A DNA stretch of 64,000 bases from positions 41,354,019-41,418,018 of the forward strand of contig CM049306.1 of NCBI GenBank assembly GCA_026874595.1, read 5' to 3'. Numbering within the stretch: position 1 is the stretch's first letter; the number at the start of each line of letters is the position of its first letter. Of the stretch, positions 50,011 to 59,990 are shown piece by piece. The notes beneath the pieces are model-generated. The model worked only from the letters and a program-made list of their open reading frames with translations, was not told the origin of the DNA and made no database searches. Origin of the DNA: Sipunculus nudus. Lineage: Eukaryota > Annelida > Sipuncula > Golfingiida > Sipunculidae. Position numbers and translations under genes: made by a program.

Positions 50011-53000
50011 GTTTGATCAATTATAATTAATGATCAGTCAGATTGATGCAAATGATCAGATGATTGATCTTGCAGTACCATAAACAATTTCAAATCATTG
50101 CACGTAACTAAGGTTTTGTAATGAGGAATGTGTGCTTTTATATACATTATGCAAGCACACAAGAGAAAAGTCTGCGTTTACTTAAACATCTTAATTCCTA
50201 ATTTACTAAACAGACTTGTATACTATAGAATTACATTATTAGCCTGTATGTTGGCCAACAAATCAGTTGAGATGATGTATCTGTCTATATGTTGGAGGAA
50301 AGTTCATACTTTTTTACAACTGATTATTTCCAATTTTTTACTGATGATCATGAAATTACAAATGATTCCTAACTTCATGCATTCTTTAACTCCTTCCACA
50401 TAACCACTGTTGGTAATAGCTGTCTTGCTTTGTATCGCTACCAGGAGTTGGCACAGAGCCAAAAAGTTCCAGACAGTGAGAGTAAAGTATTGTAGGTTTC
50501 AAGCTTGGTCAACCCCACAATACCCTGCTCTCTCAGACTAAACACTCTGGGGCATGTGGCAGCTCCTGTTTGTCATACACAGCAAACCCGTGCTACTAAA
50601 AGTAGTGGTTAATTGCAAGGAGATATAGAATGACTCTAGAGTGACCACTGCTTAAGGAGTGTACTATTGCAGGTAACTAGGTCTCTGTCACACACACTGT
50701 CTTGATCACTAGTAAACTTTAACTAAAAACAATTGATTAACAGTGCTCTTGTTTCATACCAGTACATTCTATTTTGCATTTTCTTGTTTACCAGTCAGTT
50801 ATGATTGGTGTTTTTAACTGCAAAATTGATGAAATAACAGTTGCATGTTTTCTTATCATTTTGATTAAATACTTGACCTTTGATCCTTAATTAACATCAT
50901 CTGCTTATATCCTGCATGAGTTTACATTCATATTTGCTTGTGATTACACTACTAAGCTTTGTATGACTGATGGACACATCATATAATGCTTCAGTTTGGC
51001 CTGGATACATTTTAAAGGTTAAAGGGGATGAAAGAAACAGTGTCATAAACATCTTATTGTTAGATACAGAGCATATAGATTGAAGTTGAAAAGACCTCAT
51101 TTTATGAAGACGTACTGTCACTCTTTTGATTCCTGGTGGACACACTAATGTCATTATGATTACAAGGGCTACCTCAGTGTTTTAGTTTTATAAGAATTAC
51201 ATCCTATGCTCTGTTACTACCAAAATTGTCAGTACTGTTCACATTTTGACTCTTGGCTAATCCTTAGTCTGTGTAATTTTTGCATCCAGTATGTTTCAAG
51301 TTTGGTTGGAAGAAGTACACCTACACTGCTTCAATATTTATGTTTTTCAGTGGGACTTTGTATGTTCAGTCTTAGGAGGGATGGCCAATACCATATGTGC
51401 ATTTGAGTCATTTTCTAGAATAAGCTGTTGTGGTGAAAATCAGTACAATTGATTTCTCTATTAAAAACTTAATGGTGCTGACCAATACTGCCTATGTTAA
51501 TATATAATATATTAACTAGAACATATGTAATTAACTGGATTCAGGGTCCCCAGTTTATATAGCTTACGGTATACACACTGATCTGAATTGGTGGCCTCAC
51601 ATCAACCCCACACATTACCTGTGCTCAGTGACACAGTGCACAAATGAAACTGACCAGCACGACTGGGTATTGACGTCACCAAGCTCTGTGATGCATTGCC
51701 CTGAAATGAAACTGACTACAAACTTGGAATTTGTATGTGTGAAGATGTATCTGCACTGTTGAAATTATTCACTCAAGTACTGTATGGAAATAGAGTGACT
51801 GTACGCACATATTAAAAGTGTGATTGTTTAATAGAAATATTATGAAACATTTTGTTGATATTGCCATCATATTTGCCCTCAGGCTGCCATATCATCCCCA
51901 GGCCTCAAGCAGACATGCTGTTCTCAGGCCAATAATAATAATACATAATCTGTTTTGTATTACAGCCTTGATGGGCAATGTTTAATACTGTTTCTGCTTA
52001 TCTATGTGGTGAAAACCAGTCCTATATATGTGTATTAATAATATTATAACAAACAGACCTGCAAATGCTTTCAGTCAGATAATAAACGGTAATATATCTG
52101 TATTTCATTGCTGTGAGGACTGATGGTCATTGTTCTGTATATAAGTCTTATGGCTTGTCATTTTCTGTATTTCATTCTTGTGGTATTATTACTTTTACAG
52201 TATTTCAAGAATGGTATTATTTCTGAATTTTGTTTTTATGATGACGTATAATTATTATATGTGTATTTCAGTCTTCTGGTCACATGTATTCTTCTTTTGA
52301 CCAGTATTGTTTACAGTATTTGAGTCTTGCGACTATAAGAATTATTTCTGTCTTTCAGTCTTGGTGGGGGAACATTCCTTGGCCTGTGCTGCTTGCTGAC
52401 TGGCTGTGAGACATTTGAGGAGGCCATAGAGCTGGCATCTCAGGGAGACAGCAGTAGGGTAGACAAGCTAGTGAAGGACATCTATGGAGGGGATTACCAG
52501 CGCTTCAACCTGCCGGGTGATATTGTTGCCAGCAGGTAACTAGATTATTAACAGTAAAAACTTGTATTGAAATATACAAATATACAGTGACACCTCAAAA
52601 TTATGACCACCAAAGGGACCTCAATAAAGAGGTTGCATTTTTGAGGTGGTCGTCTGAGCAAAGTAATATAAAGAGCAAAAAAGAAGCATGACTGTGAACA
52701 AGTGGTCATTATTCTGAGGTGGTCTCTAAACAGAGGTGGTCATTAGAAAAGATTTTACTGTTCTAGCATTTATTCTATGGTGCAGCATCCATCTGATATC
52801 TGTCACGTTAAAAAGGTTTTAAAAGATAATAATGCAACTGTAAATATATAATCCTCTGCTCAGCTCAAATGTAGTAATTTTGTCAAAATAATAATGTTTT
52901 GTAATTAAACACTAAATATTTAAACAGCTCAGATATGGCTGTATCTACACCTGTATTATTGGATTAATATCAACCATGTGTAGACTCGGGCTTGTGAGGG

Positions 53001-56000
53001 GAAAAATTCTAAAACAGTTATCATTTCACCTGAAGAGTAAACCTGAAAAATACTTTTATCCAAAGATTCAAACTGTTAAAACCCAGTTTTAGGGTTGGTC
53101 TCATGTCTCTTTTCTGAATCTTTACAGTTTTGGTCATATGATGAGTAAAGAAAAGAGGGAGAGCGTGAGTAAGTCGGATCTGGCCAAAGCAACGTTAGTC
53201 ACAATAACCAACAACATTGGATCCATAGCCAGGATGTGTGCTGTGAATGAGGTGAGTGAGATCTGACTATCATATCAGTGAGCTGATAGCTTTGGTTCCA
53301 GTGCTTTGTAGATTGTCCTTACAATTTAGGGACCAAAGACCAGTTTGTAACTTCTGTGTCAGAGTACCGGGGGGGGGGGGGGGGGGGATTTATTGTGTAA
53401 TATATATAGTTCAAGATTCTGCTGCTGATATATATCACAGTGGTGATAAGAAAGTGCAGACACAGGCATTTCTTGCTTCATTGTTTTGATGTTTTTTACA
53501 ATTTTGATTTTGGATCTAGATAAGGTTGCAACATGGAAGCAGCAGAATGATCTTTAAATTTAGCTCCCTTTCAGATCAGGGTTTGAAATTGGTTTTTAGC
53601 CCTCAGCCCTTAGGCTGATGGGCTATTGTCGTCACCCAAGCTGTCCGTCCGTCCGTCCGGCGTCCGTTAACTTTTACCTTGTGAGTGGGATATCTTGAAA
53701 AGGATTCACCGTCAGAATTTTATTTCCTCGGTAAAGATGTATATCGTCAAAATCTAGGTCAAGTTCGAAGATGGGTGACCTTGACCTATTTTTCTACATT
53801 TTAGAGCTGATTATAGAAAAACACTTAGATGCTTATTACTCAGGAACCATTTGGTGGATTTTCACCAAACTTACTATGATTATTGGGACTGATAGTCTGT
53901 ACCTGCTATACAAGTTTGGTGGCACCACCTACAATTTCTGATTTTTAATGAATTTTTATCGGATTTTTCAACTTTGGGCTTGTGAGCGGGATATCTTGAA
54001 AAGGATTCACCGTAAGAATTTTATTTTTTAGGTGATGATGTAGATTGACAAAATCTCGGTCAAGTTCGAAGATGGGTGACCTTGACCTATTTTTCTACGT
54101 TTTAGAGCGGATTATAGAAAAAACGTTTAGAAGCTTATTTCTCAGGAACCATTGGATGGATTTTCACAATACTTACTATGATCATAGGGACTGATGGTCT
54201 GTAACTGCTGCGCAAGTTTGGGGGCGCCACCTGCAATTTCTGATTTTATATTGAATTTTTCTTGGATTTTTCAACTTTGGCCTTGTGAGCGGGATATCTC
54301 TAAAAGGATTCACAATAGGAATTTTATTTCTTTGGTGAAGATGTATATAAAAAAAAATCTCATTCATGTTTGAAGATGGGTGACCTTGACCTACTTTTCA
54401 AGGTCACAGAGCTTATAATAGAATAAAACTTAGAAGTTTATTTTTCAGGAAGCATTTGGTGGATTGTTATGAATCATGGTACATACCTCTCCATTTTAAA
54501 TTTATAACTGAGACATGTACAGATATACATCCATGTGAGAACAGATATTTAGTACTTGTTACTGTTACCACCTCTAAACACTGTTCTTTTGGCTGAGGGC
54601 TTTTGTCAGCTTCTGCTGATATTCTAGTTAAAGTTAGGTCCAGGCCTTAGTCTTTTAGGTTTTACAGGCCCACCAGGAAAATTACAACCTGTCTGTTTTT
54701 CTCACGGTGCACCATATATTTTGAAGAAAGGATAATAAGTTAAAGGAGTAATTTGTGTTGAAAAAAATTGTAAACTCTCATGCAAATATTTTACCAAAAA
54801 AAGCAATTTAAGAAGCCCAAATCCAGCATTCAAGTTTGTGGATTTAAAATAAAAAAACTCCGAAAATATATCTAATAATTTTCCAGTGTTTAGTCTACAC
54901 TAGTACAAGCCACACAGCTATAGTTAAATATTTGCATTATTCCAACAAAAATGCAGTCAGGATCAGACCCTGTAAGAATTGTTATCAGCCAAGGGGGGGG
55001 GGGGGGGGGGCTGACACTAACCAAATTTTGCTGGACCTTTGCAGTGTCTGGTGGTCTGGTACAAATTTTCAGCACTGATATCAGATATTGTTGGATATCT
55101 GATCCAGTTGATGAAATGCTTTAATATTCTGGTCCACTCATAGATAAGACATGACACAGCAGGCAATACATTGTCTAAAAGCTGCTCAGACCTTGGAAAT
55201 GAGACACAATGTGAATCAGATTTATAAACAGGGCACAGTATATGGTCATATGTTTTCCTTGTCAAATGGTGATACTGCAGTTGGCTTCTTGTTCGTGAGG
55301 GTATCAAATTAGCAATTTTTCGCAAGAGGGAAATTTTTGCGAAAATTAAACCTTCGTAAAAAAGATTTCTCATCTACACATGTTAACAGTCATATGTAAT
55401 CAAATCAAAGATTCACATAATAATATCAGATAGTTCATATTGTCTGCTTAAAGGGGATAAGAATTTTCACTCGTTCCTGTGGGAACACTATGCAATGTGT
55501 TAATTGATGCCCCCTGTATAGGTTACCACATGGTAATATTGTGAAAATGGAACCCTCACATAACAACGGCAAATTGAAAATTGCGAATAATAAGCCTCGC
55601 GATTATGAAGCCAACCACAGTATATTAATGTTATCACTGTATCCGCCAGGTATGGACATGCATACAGAATTGTTTACTATACTGACAGTGACCTGGTAGT
55701 TCCCATGTACCTTTAAGACTACAATATGTAATATGTTTTAAGTTGATATATAGATGATATCAGTTATCCATAACCACAAGATTGTGCATATCCTTCAGTA
55801 AACATTGAAAATTTGAATAAAATTTTATTACCCTTACTTTGTAAATGTACTTTAAAGAGTACACTTATTTTAATGTACAGTAAATTAAATTTCTTGTGAT
55901 GCTATTTCAGTGATTGATTGCAAGAAAGAATATAAATGTAAATGAGCTTTTATGAGCAGTTAAATGGGGATATATGTATCAAATGTATCAAACTGTTTTA

Positions 56001-57335
56001 CAATTGTTTGCAAATGATGTTTTAAATGAAGTTGACCATATTTTTGTATTTTCTTTGTAATTAGCATGAACATATATATATACATATATACACTGACCGT
56101 AATAGAGAAGGGCTTGTATTATAAAGGTTACACACTCCAAGGTTAATACTTCATGGGAATAGATGAAAATGCTGGAATAGAAAGGAGTTTTCAAAGAGAA
56201 GTTTTCCTGGATGCTTTTAAAGAGTTTAAATGTAAAGAGAGAATATGTTTTCTTCTTATTACAAGTGAATGTCTTATATTCCTTCTACCAGGGTATAGAG
56301 AAGGTTGTGTTTGTTGGAAACTTCCTACGGGTCAATACTATATCGATGAAACTACTTTCCTATGCCATGGATTACTGGTCCAAAGGGGCGCTCAAAGCAC
56401 TGTTCCTGGAGCATGAGGTCGGTGTTTAACATCTGTGTTTGTTGTCAGACTCTCTGGAGAAATGTTCATATATGTTTATATGTATGTGTGTGCTATATTA
56501 GCAATTGATTACCATTTAATTATTGATAATTTTGTTTAAAGACAATCAGGAAATACTTTTTCAGTATTTGTGCCTAACAAAAATTGTAGAGAAATATTCA
56601 TACTCATATAATTCATACTTAAAATAAAAAAGCATAACCCTTGCAATTTGGCCACCATCCTGAATTCAACTGAAAAATCACACTTTTTATATGTTCCTGG
56701 GTCACTGCACCATGGGTTATCACACTGTTAAGTATTATATTTTCCATAAATTATGGTTAATGAATAAAGACTGAGATGAACCAAAGTGAAACATCAGTTT
56801 TCCAGTAAGCTTTATAATTGTTCCTTTATGATACAAGTATATTATCCAGCTTGAATGTGATGGGGTATATTCATTTGGGCCATTGGCTATGATTTGCTGT
56901 TGTCACCCTTTATGTATAAATTTATATCTTTACACTAAGATATATTAAAATGAAGAATTAAAGCATTTGACAGCAAACTCATCAAACATGACATACAATT
57001 TGCATATGCCACTGTTTCCTCGTTTCAGTGTTAGATGTGCAAACATCAAATCTTGAGGCAGTAAAAGGCTAAAAATTTATATAAGTTTTAAAGCTTAATT
57101 TCTTACTATTAAAATTCTTAGTAAAGGAGCTCATGAAGACTCATTTCATTGTATAAATTTTTGGTGATCTATTTAATGTAGTTTTACATAATATTGAATC
57201 TTATGTATGATATTTACATTTCCATTACAGGGGTATTTTGGTGCTATGGGGTGTCTACTGGAGCTGATGAGACTGAGAGAAGACATTAATCTCAGCAGGA
57301 CACCTGACAGACCAGCATTCCATCCATCCCGTTAA
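35796..57335 (+). CDS. PANK: Pantothenate kinase (PANK1/2/3, fumble type), complete gene with two alternative first exons
   Basis: It phosphorylates pantothenate with ATP, the first and regulated step of coenzyme A synthesis; animal enzymes are dimers inhibited by acetyl-CoA. Common exons are 45187-45539, 49650-49894, 52359-52535, 53128-53251, 56292-56417 and 57231-57335, all in phase, giving 375 aa from MPWFG. With first exon 1a the protein is 399 aa, with 1b 390 aa (human PANK3 is about 370). Counting from MPWFG: nucleotide-binding MDIGGT at 6-11, [14 protein letters not shown] near 102-115, catalytic-type Glu128 in FDELD (aligned to Glu138 of human PANK3), then [30 protein letters not shown] and [10 protein letters not shown]. 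No key residue is missing. Single-copy invertebrate PANK is the best reading. Introns are large and full of repeats. Confidence 0.97.
35990..37245 (-). mobile_element. Inverted copy of the 2.5-kb tandem-core repeat (PANK intron)
   Basis: Read on the minus strand it repeats parts of 10890-12885: the GCATAAACTCACAGGTTTGC end at about 36000, the ATCTCCAAACTGGAACCATT block near 36285, GAGGGCGCAGCAGTTAAC at about 36825, and GGACGCTGTGCAAAAATGG at about 37010. It carries one partial 275-bp unit and a different middle portion. No ORF of note. Confidence 0.7.
36662..36732. repeat. Cluster of GTCTAGAC-type palindromes
   Basis: Six TCTAG-centred motifs (GTCTAG or TCTAGAC) occur within 70 bp, including the perfect GTCTAGACGTCTAGAC near 36703. 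The stretch can fold back on itself. It sits inside the inverted repeat copy and is not present in the copy at 10378-12885. Confidence 0.7.
37574..38272. mobile_element. 699-bp non-autonomous DNA transposon, copy 2 (PANK intron)
   Basis: Inverted relative to copy 1 at 16456. It starts TACGCTCTTTACACAGCGCT and ends CCGCTGCCTCGGGAGCGTA, so the outer seven bases TACGCTC are an exact terminal inverted repeat here. The flanks read TATGCATTC (37565-37573) and TACGCATTC (38273-38281), an 8-9 bp target duplication with one mismatch. Full-length similarity to copy 1 defines the element ends. Sequence from here to 40740 shows nothing recognisable. Confidence 0.85.
40744..40786 (+). CDS. PANK: PANK alternative first coding exon 1b
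   Basis: ATG at 40744 (A at -3) encodes [14 protein letters not shown] and ends at TGTG|GTGAGT in phase 1. Joined to the common exon it gives Ala then MPWFGMD. It is a second exon compatible with the same acceptor, 4.9 kb downstream of 1a. Alternative first exons are known for vertebrate PANK1. Its own promoter is not obvious. Confidence 0.6.
40787..42209. other. PANK intron sequence, nothing recognised
   Basis: AT-rich intron between alternative exon 1b and the GC-rich patch at 42210. No repeat family member, RNA gene or exon-like ORF could be identified. Confidence 0.5.
42210..42800. repeat. GC-rich fold-back patch of GGGGTGATCC motifs in PANK intron
   Basis: About 590 bp of distinctly higher GC. 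Variants of TCCGGGGTGATCCGGGG occur at about 42270, 42373, 42388 and 42756, related CCGGGG at 42674, and the complementary CCACGGACCACCCCGGAC at about 42729. The two strands share many words, so it could fold into a large hairpin. ORFs of 86-95 codons on both strands follow from composition. It may be a fold-back element; no clear target duplication was found. Confidence 0.55.
44186..44287. mobile_element. 100-bp GGGGCGGATC-type MITE
   Basis: It begins CAGGGGCGGATCTAGGATTT, contains GACCCCTTTGACACACC and a C run, and ends GATCAGCCACTGC, giving imperfect inverted ends. It is the same class as 17410-17598. Confidence 0.55.
45187..45539 (+). CDS. PANK: PANK exon 2 (ATP-binding motif)
   Basis: The acceptor TTATTCCACAG precedes CCATGCCC, and the donor ACA|GTAAGT leaves phase 0. 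It encodes [20 protein letters not shown], then [27 protein letters not shown] and [17 protein letters not shown]. Apart from scattered conservative changes it follows human PANK1-3 throughout. The internal ATG could itself start a shorter isoform. Confidence 0.98.
45767..46855. mobile_element. 1.09-kb pogo/Tigger-like non-autonomous transposon in PANK intron
   Basis: The ends are CAGTCAAGCCCGCTTATTGT (45767) and, reversed from 46855, CAGTCGAGCCCACTTTGTGT, an inverted repeat of about 28 bp with a few mismatches that continues to TCGG. TA dinucleotides flank both sides (45765-45766 and 46856-46857), as expected for Tc1/mariner/pogo insertions. Internal ORFs are 105 codons or shorter and show no DDE or HTH motifs. 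It sits inside another repeat rich in CTTAAAAAGTCTTAAA (about 45625-45765 and 47040-47155). Confidence 0.8.
47999..48101. repeat. (AT)n microsatellite in PANK intron 2
   Basis: About 100 bp of nearly pure AT with few interruptions. Tyr-Ile ORFs on both strands are artefacts. The remaining intron from 48200 to 49640 shows no recognised element. Confidence 0.9.
49650..49894 (+). CDS. PANK: PANK exon 3 (catalytic Glu, Gly-rich loop)
   Basis: The acceptor TTTATTCCAG precedes CGAGTA; the donor AACAAG|GTTAGT leaves phase 2. It encodes [18 protein letters not shown], then [25 protein letters not shown] and YKRVSGT. Compared with human it lacks two or three residues before ECYY. The frame happens to stay open for 276 bp upstream and 136 bp downstream of the exon, but the homology stops at the splice sites. 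Confidence 0.97.
49980..50009. repeat. Poly-G tract of about 30 bases in PANK intron 3
   Basis: An uninterrupted run of roughly 30 G on the transcribed (+) strand begins 85 bp after the exon 3 donor. It could form G-quadruplexes in DNA or pre-mRNA. Exact length may be affected by sequencing. The rest of the intron to 52350 holds no recognised feature. Confidence 0.9.
52359..52535 (+). CDS. PANK: PANK exon 4
   Basis: The acceptor TCTTTCAG precedes TCTTGG; the donor AGCAG|GTAACT leaves phase 2. It encodes [40 protein letters not shown] and [19 protein letters not shown], following the vertebrate segment almost residue by residue. Confidence 0.98.
52585..52760. mobile_element. 176-bp MITE, copy 1 (PANK intron 4)
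   Basis: It starts CAGTGACACCTCAAAATTAT and ends GATTTTACTG. The interior (GAGGTTGCATTTTTGAGGTG, then AAAGAGCAAAAAAGAAGCAT) matches the copy at 62625-62795. TA precedes it; the other side is TT, possibly a mutated TA duplication. Confidence 0.75.
53128..53251 (+). CDS. PANK: PANK exon 5
   Basis: The acceptor CTTTACAG precedes TTTTGG; the donor GAG|GTGAGT leaves phase 0. It encodes [20 protein letters not shown] then [20 protein letters not shown] and NE, a strongly conserved part of the dimer core. Confidence 0.98.
53595..54630. mobile_element. 1-kb tandem-core repeat element in PANK intron 5
   Basis: It is bounded by AGCCCTCAGCCCTT (about 53597) and GGCTGAGGGCTTTTGTCAGC (about 54593), an inverted pair. 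After a CCGTCCGTCCGTCC block, a unit of about 302 bp beginning CTTGTGAG(T/C)GGGATATCT repeats from 53678, 53979 and 54282, the last truncated. Each unit includes GATGGGTGACCTTGACCTA and, in the first two, GGTGGCACCACC or GGGGCGCCACC. It is the same architecture as the elements at 4286 and 10378. Confidence 0.75.
54996..55013. repeat. Poly-G tract
   Basis: A run of about 18 G in PANK intron 5, one of several in the window (others near 16066, 21418, 31031, 53370). From 55020 to 56290 the intron shows no recognised feature. Confidence 0.85.
56292..56417 (+). CDS. PANK: PANK exon 6
   Basis: The acceptor CTTCTACCAG precedes GGTATA. It encodes [20 protein letters not shown], then [20 protein letters not shown] and HE. 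The donor GAG|GTCGGT is weaker than the others but is the only one that keeps the LEHE-GYFGA junction. Confidence 0.96.
57231..57335 (+). CDS. PANK: PANK exon 7 (C-terminus and stop)
   Basis: The acceptor TTCCATTACAG precedes GGGTAT. It encodes [20 protein letters not shown] then [14 protein letters not shown] and stops at TAA 57333-57335. The first ten residues match all animal PANKs; the tail is about 15 residues longer than in human PANK3 and not conserved. Confidence 0.95.
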   Translation, partial: GYFGAMGCLLELMRLREDINLSRTPDRPAFHPSR

Positions 57336-57449
57336 TAATTCCTGCATTAGAACATCCAGGTCTGTCACAAGAAGGCCACGAGGGATCAAGGCAATCTGTA
57401 TCAGCACAGGTGTCACAGTCAATCAGGTACTCAGTGACACTGAGAGAAG

Positions 57450-57870
57450 ACCATGTGCCACTAGGAAAAACTTACATTGTATGTGCCACATGGAACCAGT
57501 TATATTAGTTTAGACCATGTGCCACATGAAACATGTGCCACATGGAACCAGTTATATAGTTATACTGAGGCTAGACTATGTGGCACATGGAACATGTGCT
57601 ACATTAAACCACTTACATAGTATTTGGGACATGGAACCAGTTACATAGTTTAGGCCATGTGCCACTAGAAACCTGTGCCACATGGAAACAGTTATATAGC
57701 TTATACCATGTGCCACATGAAACATGTAACACATGGGACCAGTTCTTTAGTTATACTGAGGGTAAACTACATGTTCATGTGCCACATTAAACAATTTGCA
57801 CAGTATGTGTCACATGGGACCAGTTACATAGTTATAACAAGAGTAAACTGTGTGCCACACATGGAATAAG
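57450..57870. repeat. Dyad-rich tandem repeat just downstream of the PANK stop
   Basis: A degenerate unit of roughly 45-60 bp with CATGTGCCACATGGAACCAG and TTATATAGTT recurs about eight times, starting about 110 bp after the stop codon. The core CATGTG-C-CACATG is self-complementary, so each unit can form a small hairpin. It probably lies in the 3' UTR. Confidence 0.7.
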
Positions 57871-59800
57871 CCCCATAGTAAAGCTAAGGGAAAATTCTCA
57901 GGTTTTTACGTAATAATATGATATTGTGTATGCCATCACTCCAGATCTCATTCTTTTGAATGTGCAAAATATGTAAAAGTTCTAATCCTGAAGCTGGATT
58001 TATACATAATGCCCTGGGTCACATCCACGATACAAGGAAATTGAGTTTCATACATAACATGTTAAAAAAATCAGGCTGCGTTGATTAAGGTCAAAATGCG
58101 GCAATTAAACACTGACAATATTCTAAAATTTCTGATCATAATATGGTGTAAAGAAAATGTTGGTGTTTTATAAGATGCTATTCAAATTTTGCTCAGCATA
58201 ATATGTCAGAGATGATCCCAGAGGTGTCATCTGTAAGTGTAGGTGTCTCCAAAAAATATATGGACAAAAGTCTCCAGATTCACTCCTAGAAGTGGCAGTA
58301 ATTCATTCAGATATAGTAAGCCTGATCTGATTTATGACGCATTGCCATTTTAAATTTGAAAAGTTTTGTGAACAGGTGTTTATTCAAGCAATATATTGTC
58401 CCCTTTAGTGTTTGGATAAGTGTAACTCTACTGTATTAATTAAAGGACCTTATGTTTTAACCCTCACCTCATTGCCTAGTCCAGATGGATTACATAAAGT
58501 ATTAAACCACAGGTTTATGCATTGCATATTTATGCCTATACAGTAATAATAATTTTGTGATAAATATTGTGATTAAGTTCATATTCACAATGTCCCTTTT
58601 CAATATTTCAAATCAACTTCATTACCACGCTCTCATTATAGAGTTAACTACACATAACTTTATCACTGTGTGAAGTATCTTATCACAGGTGGAAAAGCGG
58701 CTGGACAATTTCGTGTGATTTTAAGAAGTTAGCAAAATATGAACAGTTGGATAATGACCAAAGGCGATCATCACAGTGAACATAAACTGGCTTTATCTCA
58801 CTTCATGTGACAAAGCAACTATGTTACATTTTGTTGTGCTCAGCCAAGAACACTGTTGTGTTGTTAATACACTCTGAATAGACCTACATGTTTTATTCAA
58901 AATTGCCAGGCATGTTATTTTCCTGCTAGAAATCTTATACCTTGAGTAAACTCAAGCATTCTTTTATTATTGGAAAATGAAAAATTTGATAATTTCAAGC
59001 AAACATATAAAGGAAAACATGTGAGTCATATTCAGCCCTCCAGTGTAAGTCCCATACTGTCTAGCTGACACTATATGTGTCTCCTATGTATTGACTTAAT
59101 TTCAGTTTATGTACAAAGATGTAGGTAAAACTGCTAAAGTTGGTCCATTGCTATAGCAGTTGCCTGACAGGAACCACCGTCCTCATAGGCCAGGATGCAA
59201 GACCTGACACTCATTTTATATGCTAATTTATGTGTATATTTATTTACAACTATGAAGTATTAGGCAATTTTAAGTGTTTATGTTTGCTGGGAAAACAGTC
59301 ATCTATATATGTGGCAGAAACAGTTTTGAAGGGGCCAGTAATCTGAATGTCAATTAACAGACCAAATCAGTCGTAAAAGAATGAATGTAGAGAGAACAGT
59401 ATGACCTTATTTTTTCACCCTGAACAGGGATATAAATCATACACAGGGACCTTAATATTTTGAAATGTTCACCTTTCCAATGGAAAGGCAAAAATCTATA
59501 GTTTTGCCTTTCCACAGGAACATTTGCCTTTCCATTATGGATGCATGGTATAATCAAATCAAACTTTCAGTCAGCCACTATCCTTTTGGCATTTCTACGG
59601 AACAGTTTGCCTGTCTTTATGTTAGAACAAGTTGTGGCTCTGTAGTATATACTACAGTGCTACAACTTGGTTTATCTTTATGTTCATTATGCACCCAATT
59701 TAACATATTAAATTGACCAATAATGTTTTTCTGTACAAGGTAAGGATGAGCCTTGGGTTGAGACTGATACCCAGCTCTGTTATTGCTCTGCTGCTCTGCA
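57871..59800. other. 3' flank of PANK
   Basis: AT-rich sequence, probably 3' UTR followed by intergenic DNA. The poly(A) site could not be fixed: ATTAAA variants occur near 57606, 57785 and 58437, and an AATAAA at about 60994. No further gene was recognised. Confidence 0.4.
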
Positions 59801-59807
59801 AAAATTA

Positions 59808-59990
59808 GCAGGGGTGTTGGTGTAATGGTTAAGGTGGCTCCTGATCTTTTTAAGGGTTTCAGATCAATTCTGTTGCCCAAACCCCCCCCCCCTTTTCCGG
59901 AACTTGGGACCTTTTTTTTCGGTCTTGTCATTTGTCCTCCTTGATTGGACCCCCCCTTTTCCTAAATCCTCAATCAGCCCATGTATGAAA
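59808..59990 (+). mobile_element. tRNA-like SINE head followed by GGGG/CCCC-type repeat fragment
   Basis: GGTGTTGGTGTAATGGTTAA followed by GGTGGC resembles a tRNA D-arm and A box. GGGTTTCAGATCAATTCTG about 30 bp later resembles a B box (GGTTCGAATCC) with changes. It then runs into a poly-C tract and CCTTTTCCGGAAC. This fits a tRNA-derived SINE remnant, not a functional tRNA gene. Confidence 0.45.

Noticed and set aside
53256-53489. ORF overlapping the donor of PANK exon 5
   Set aside because: It starts at the splice donor and runs through a poly-G tract. It is a shadow in intron sequence.
59808-59880. Functional tRNA gene
   Set aside because: The A-box and B-box resemblance is imperfect and the flanks do not form a proper acceptor stem. 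A SINE remnant fits better.
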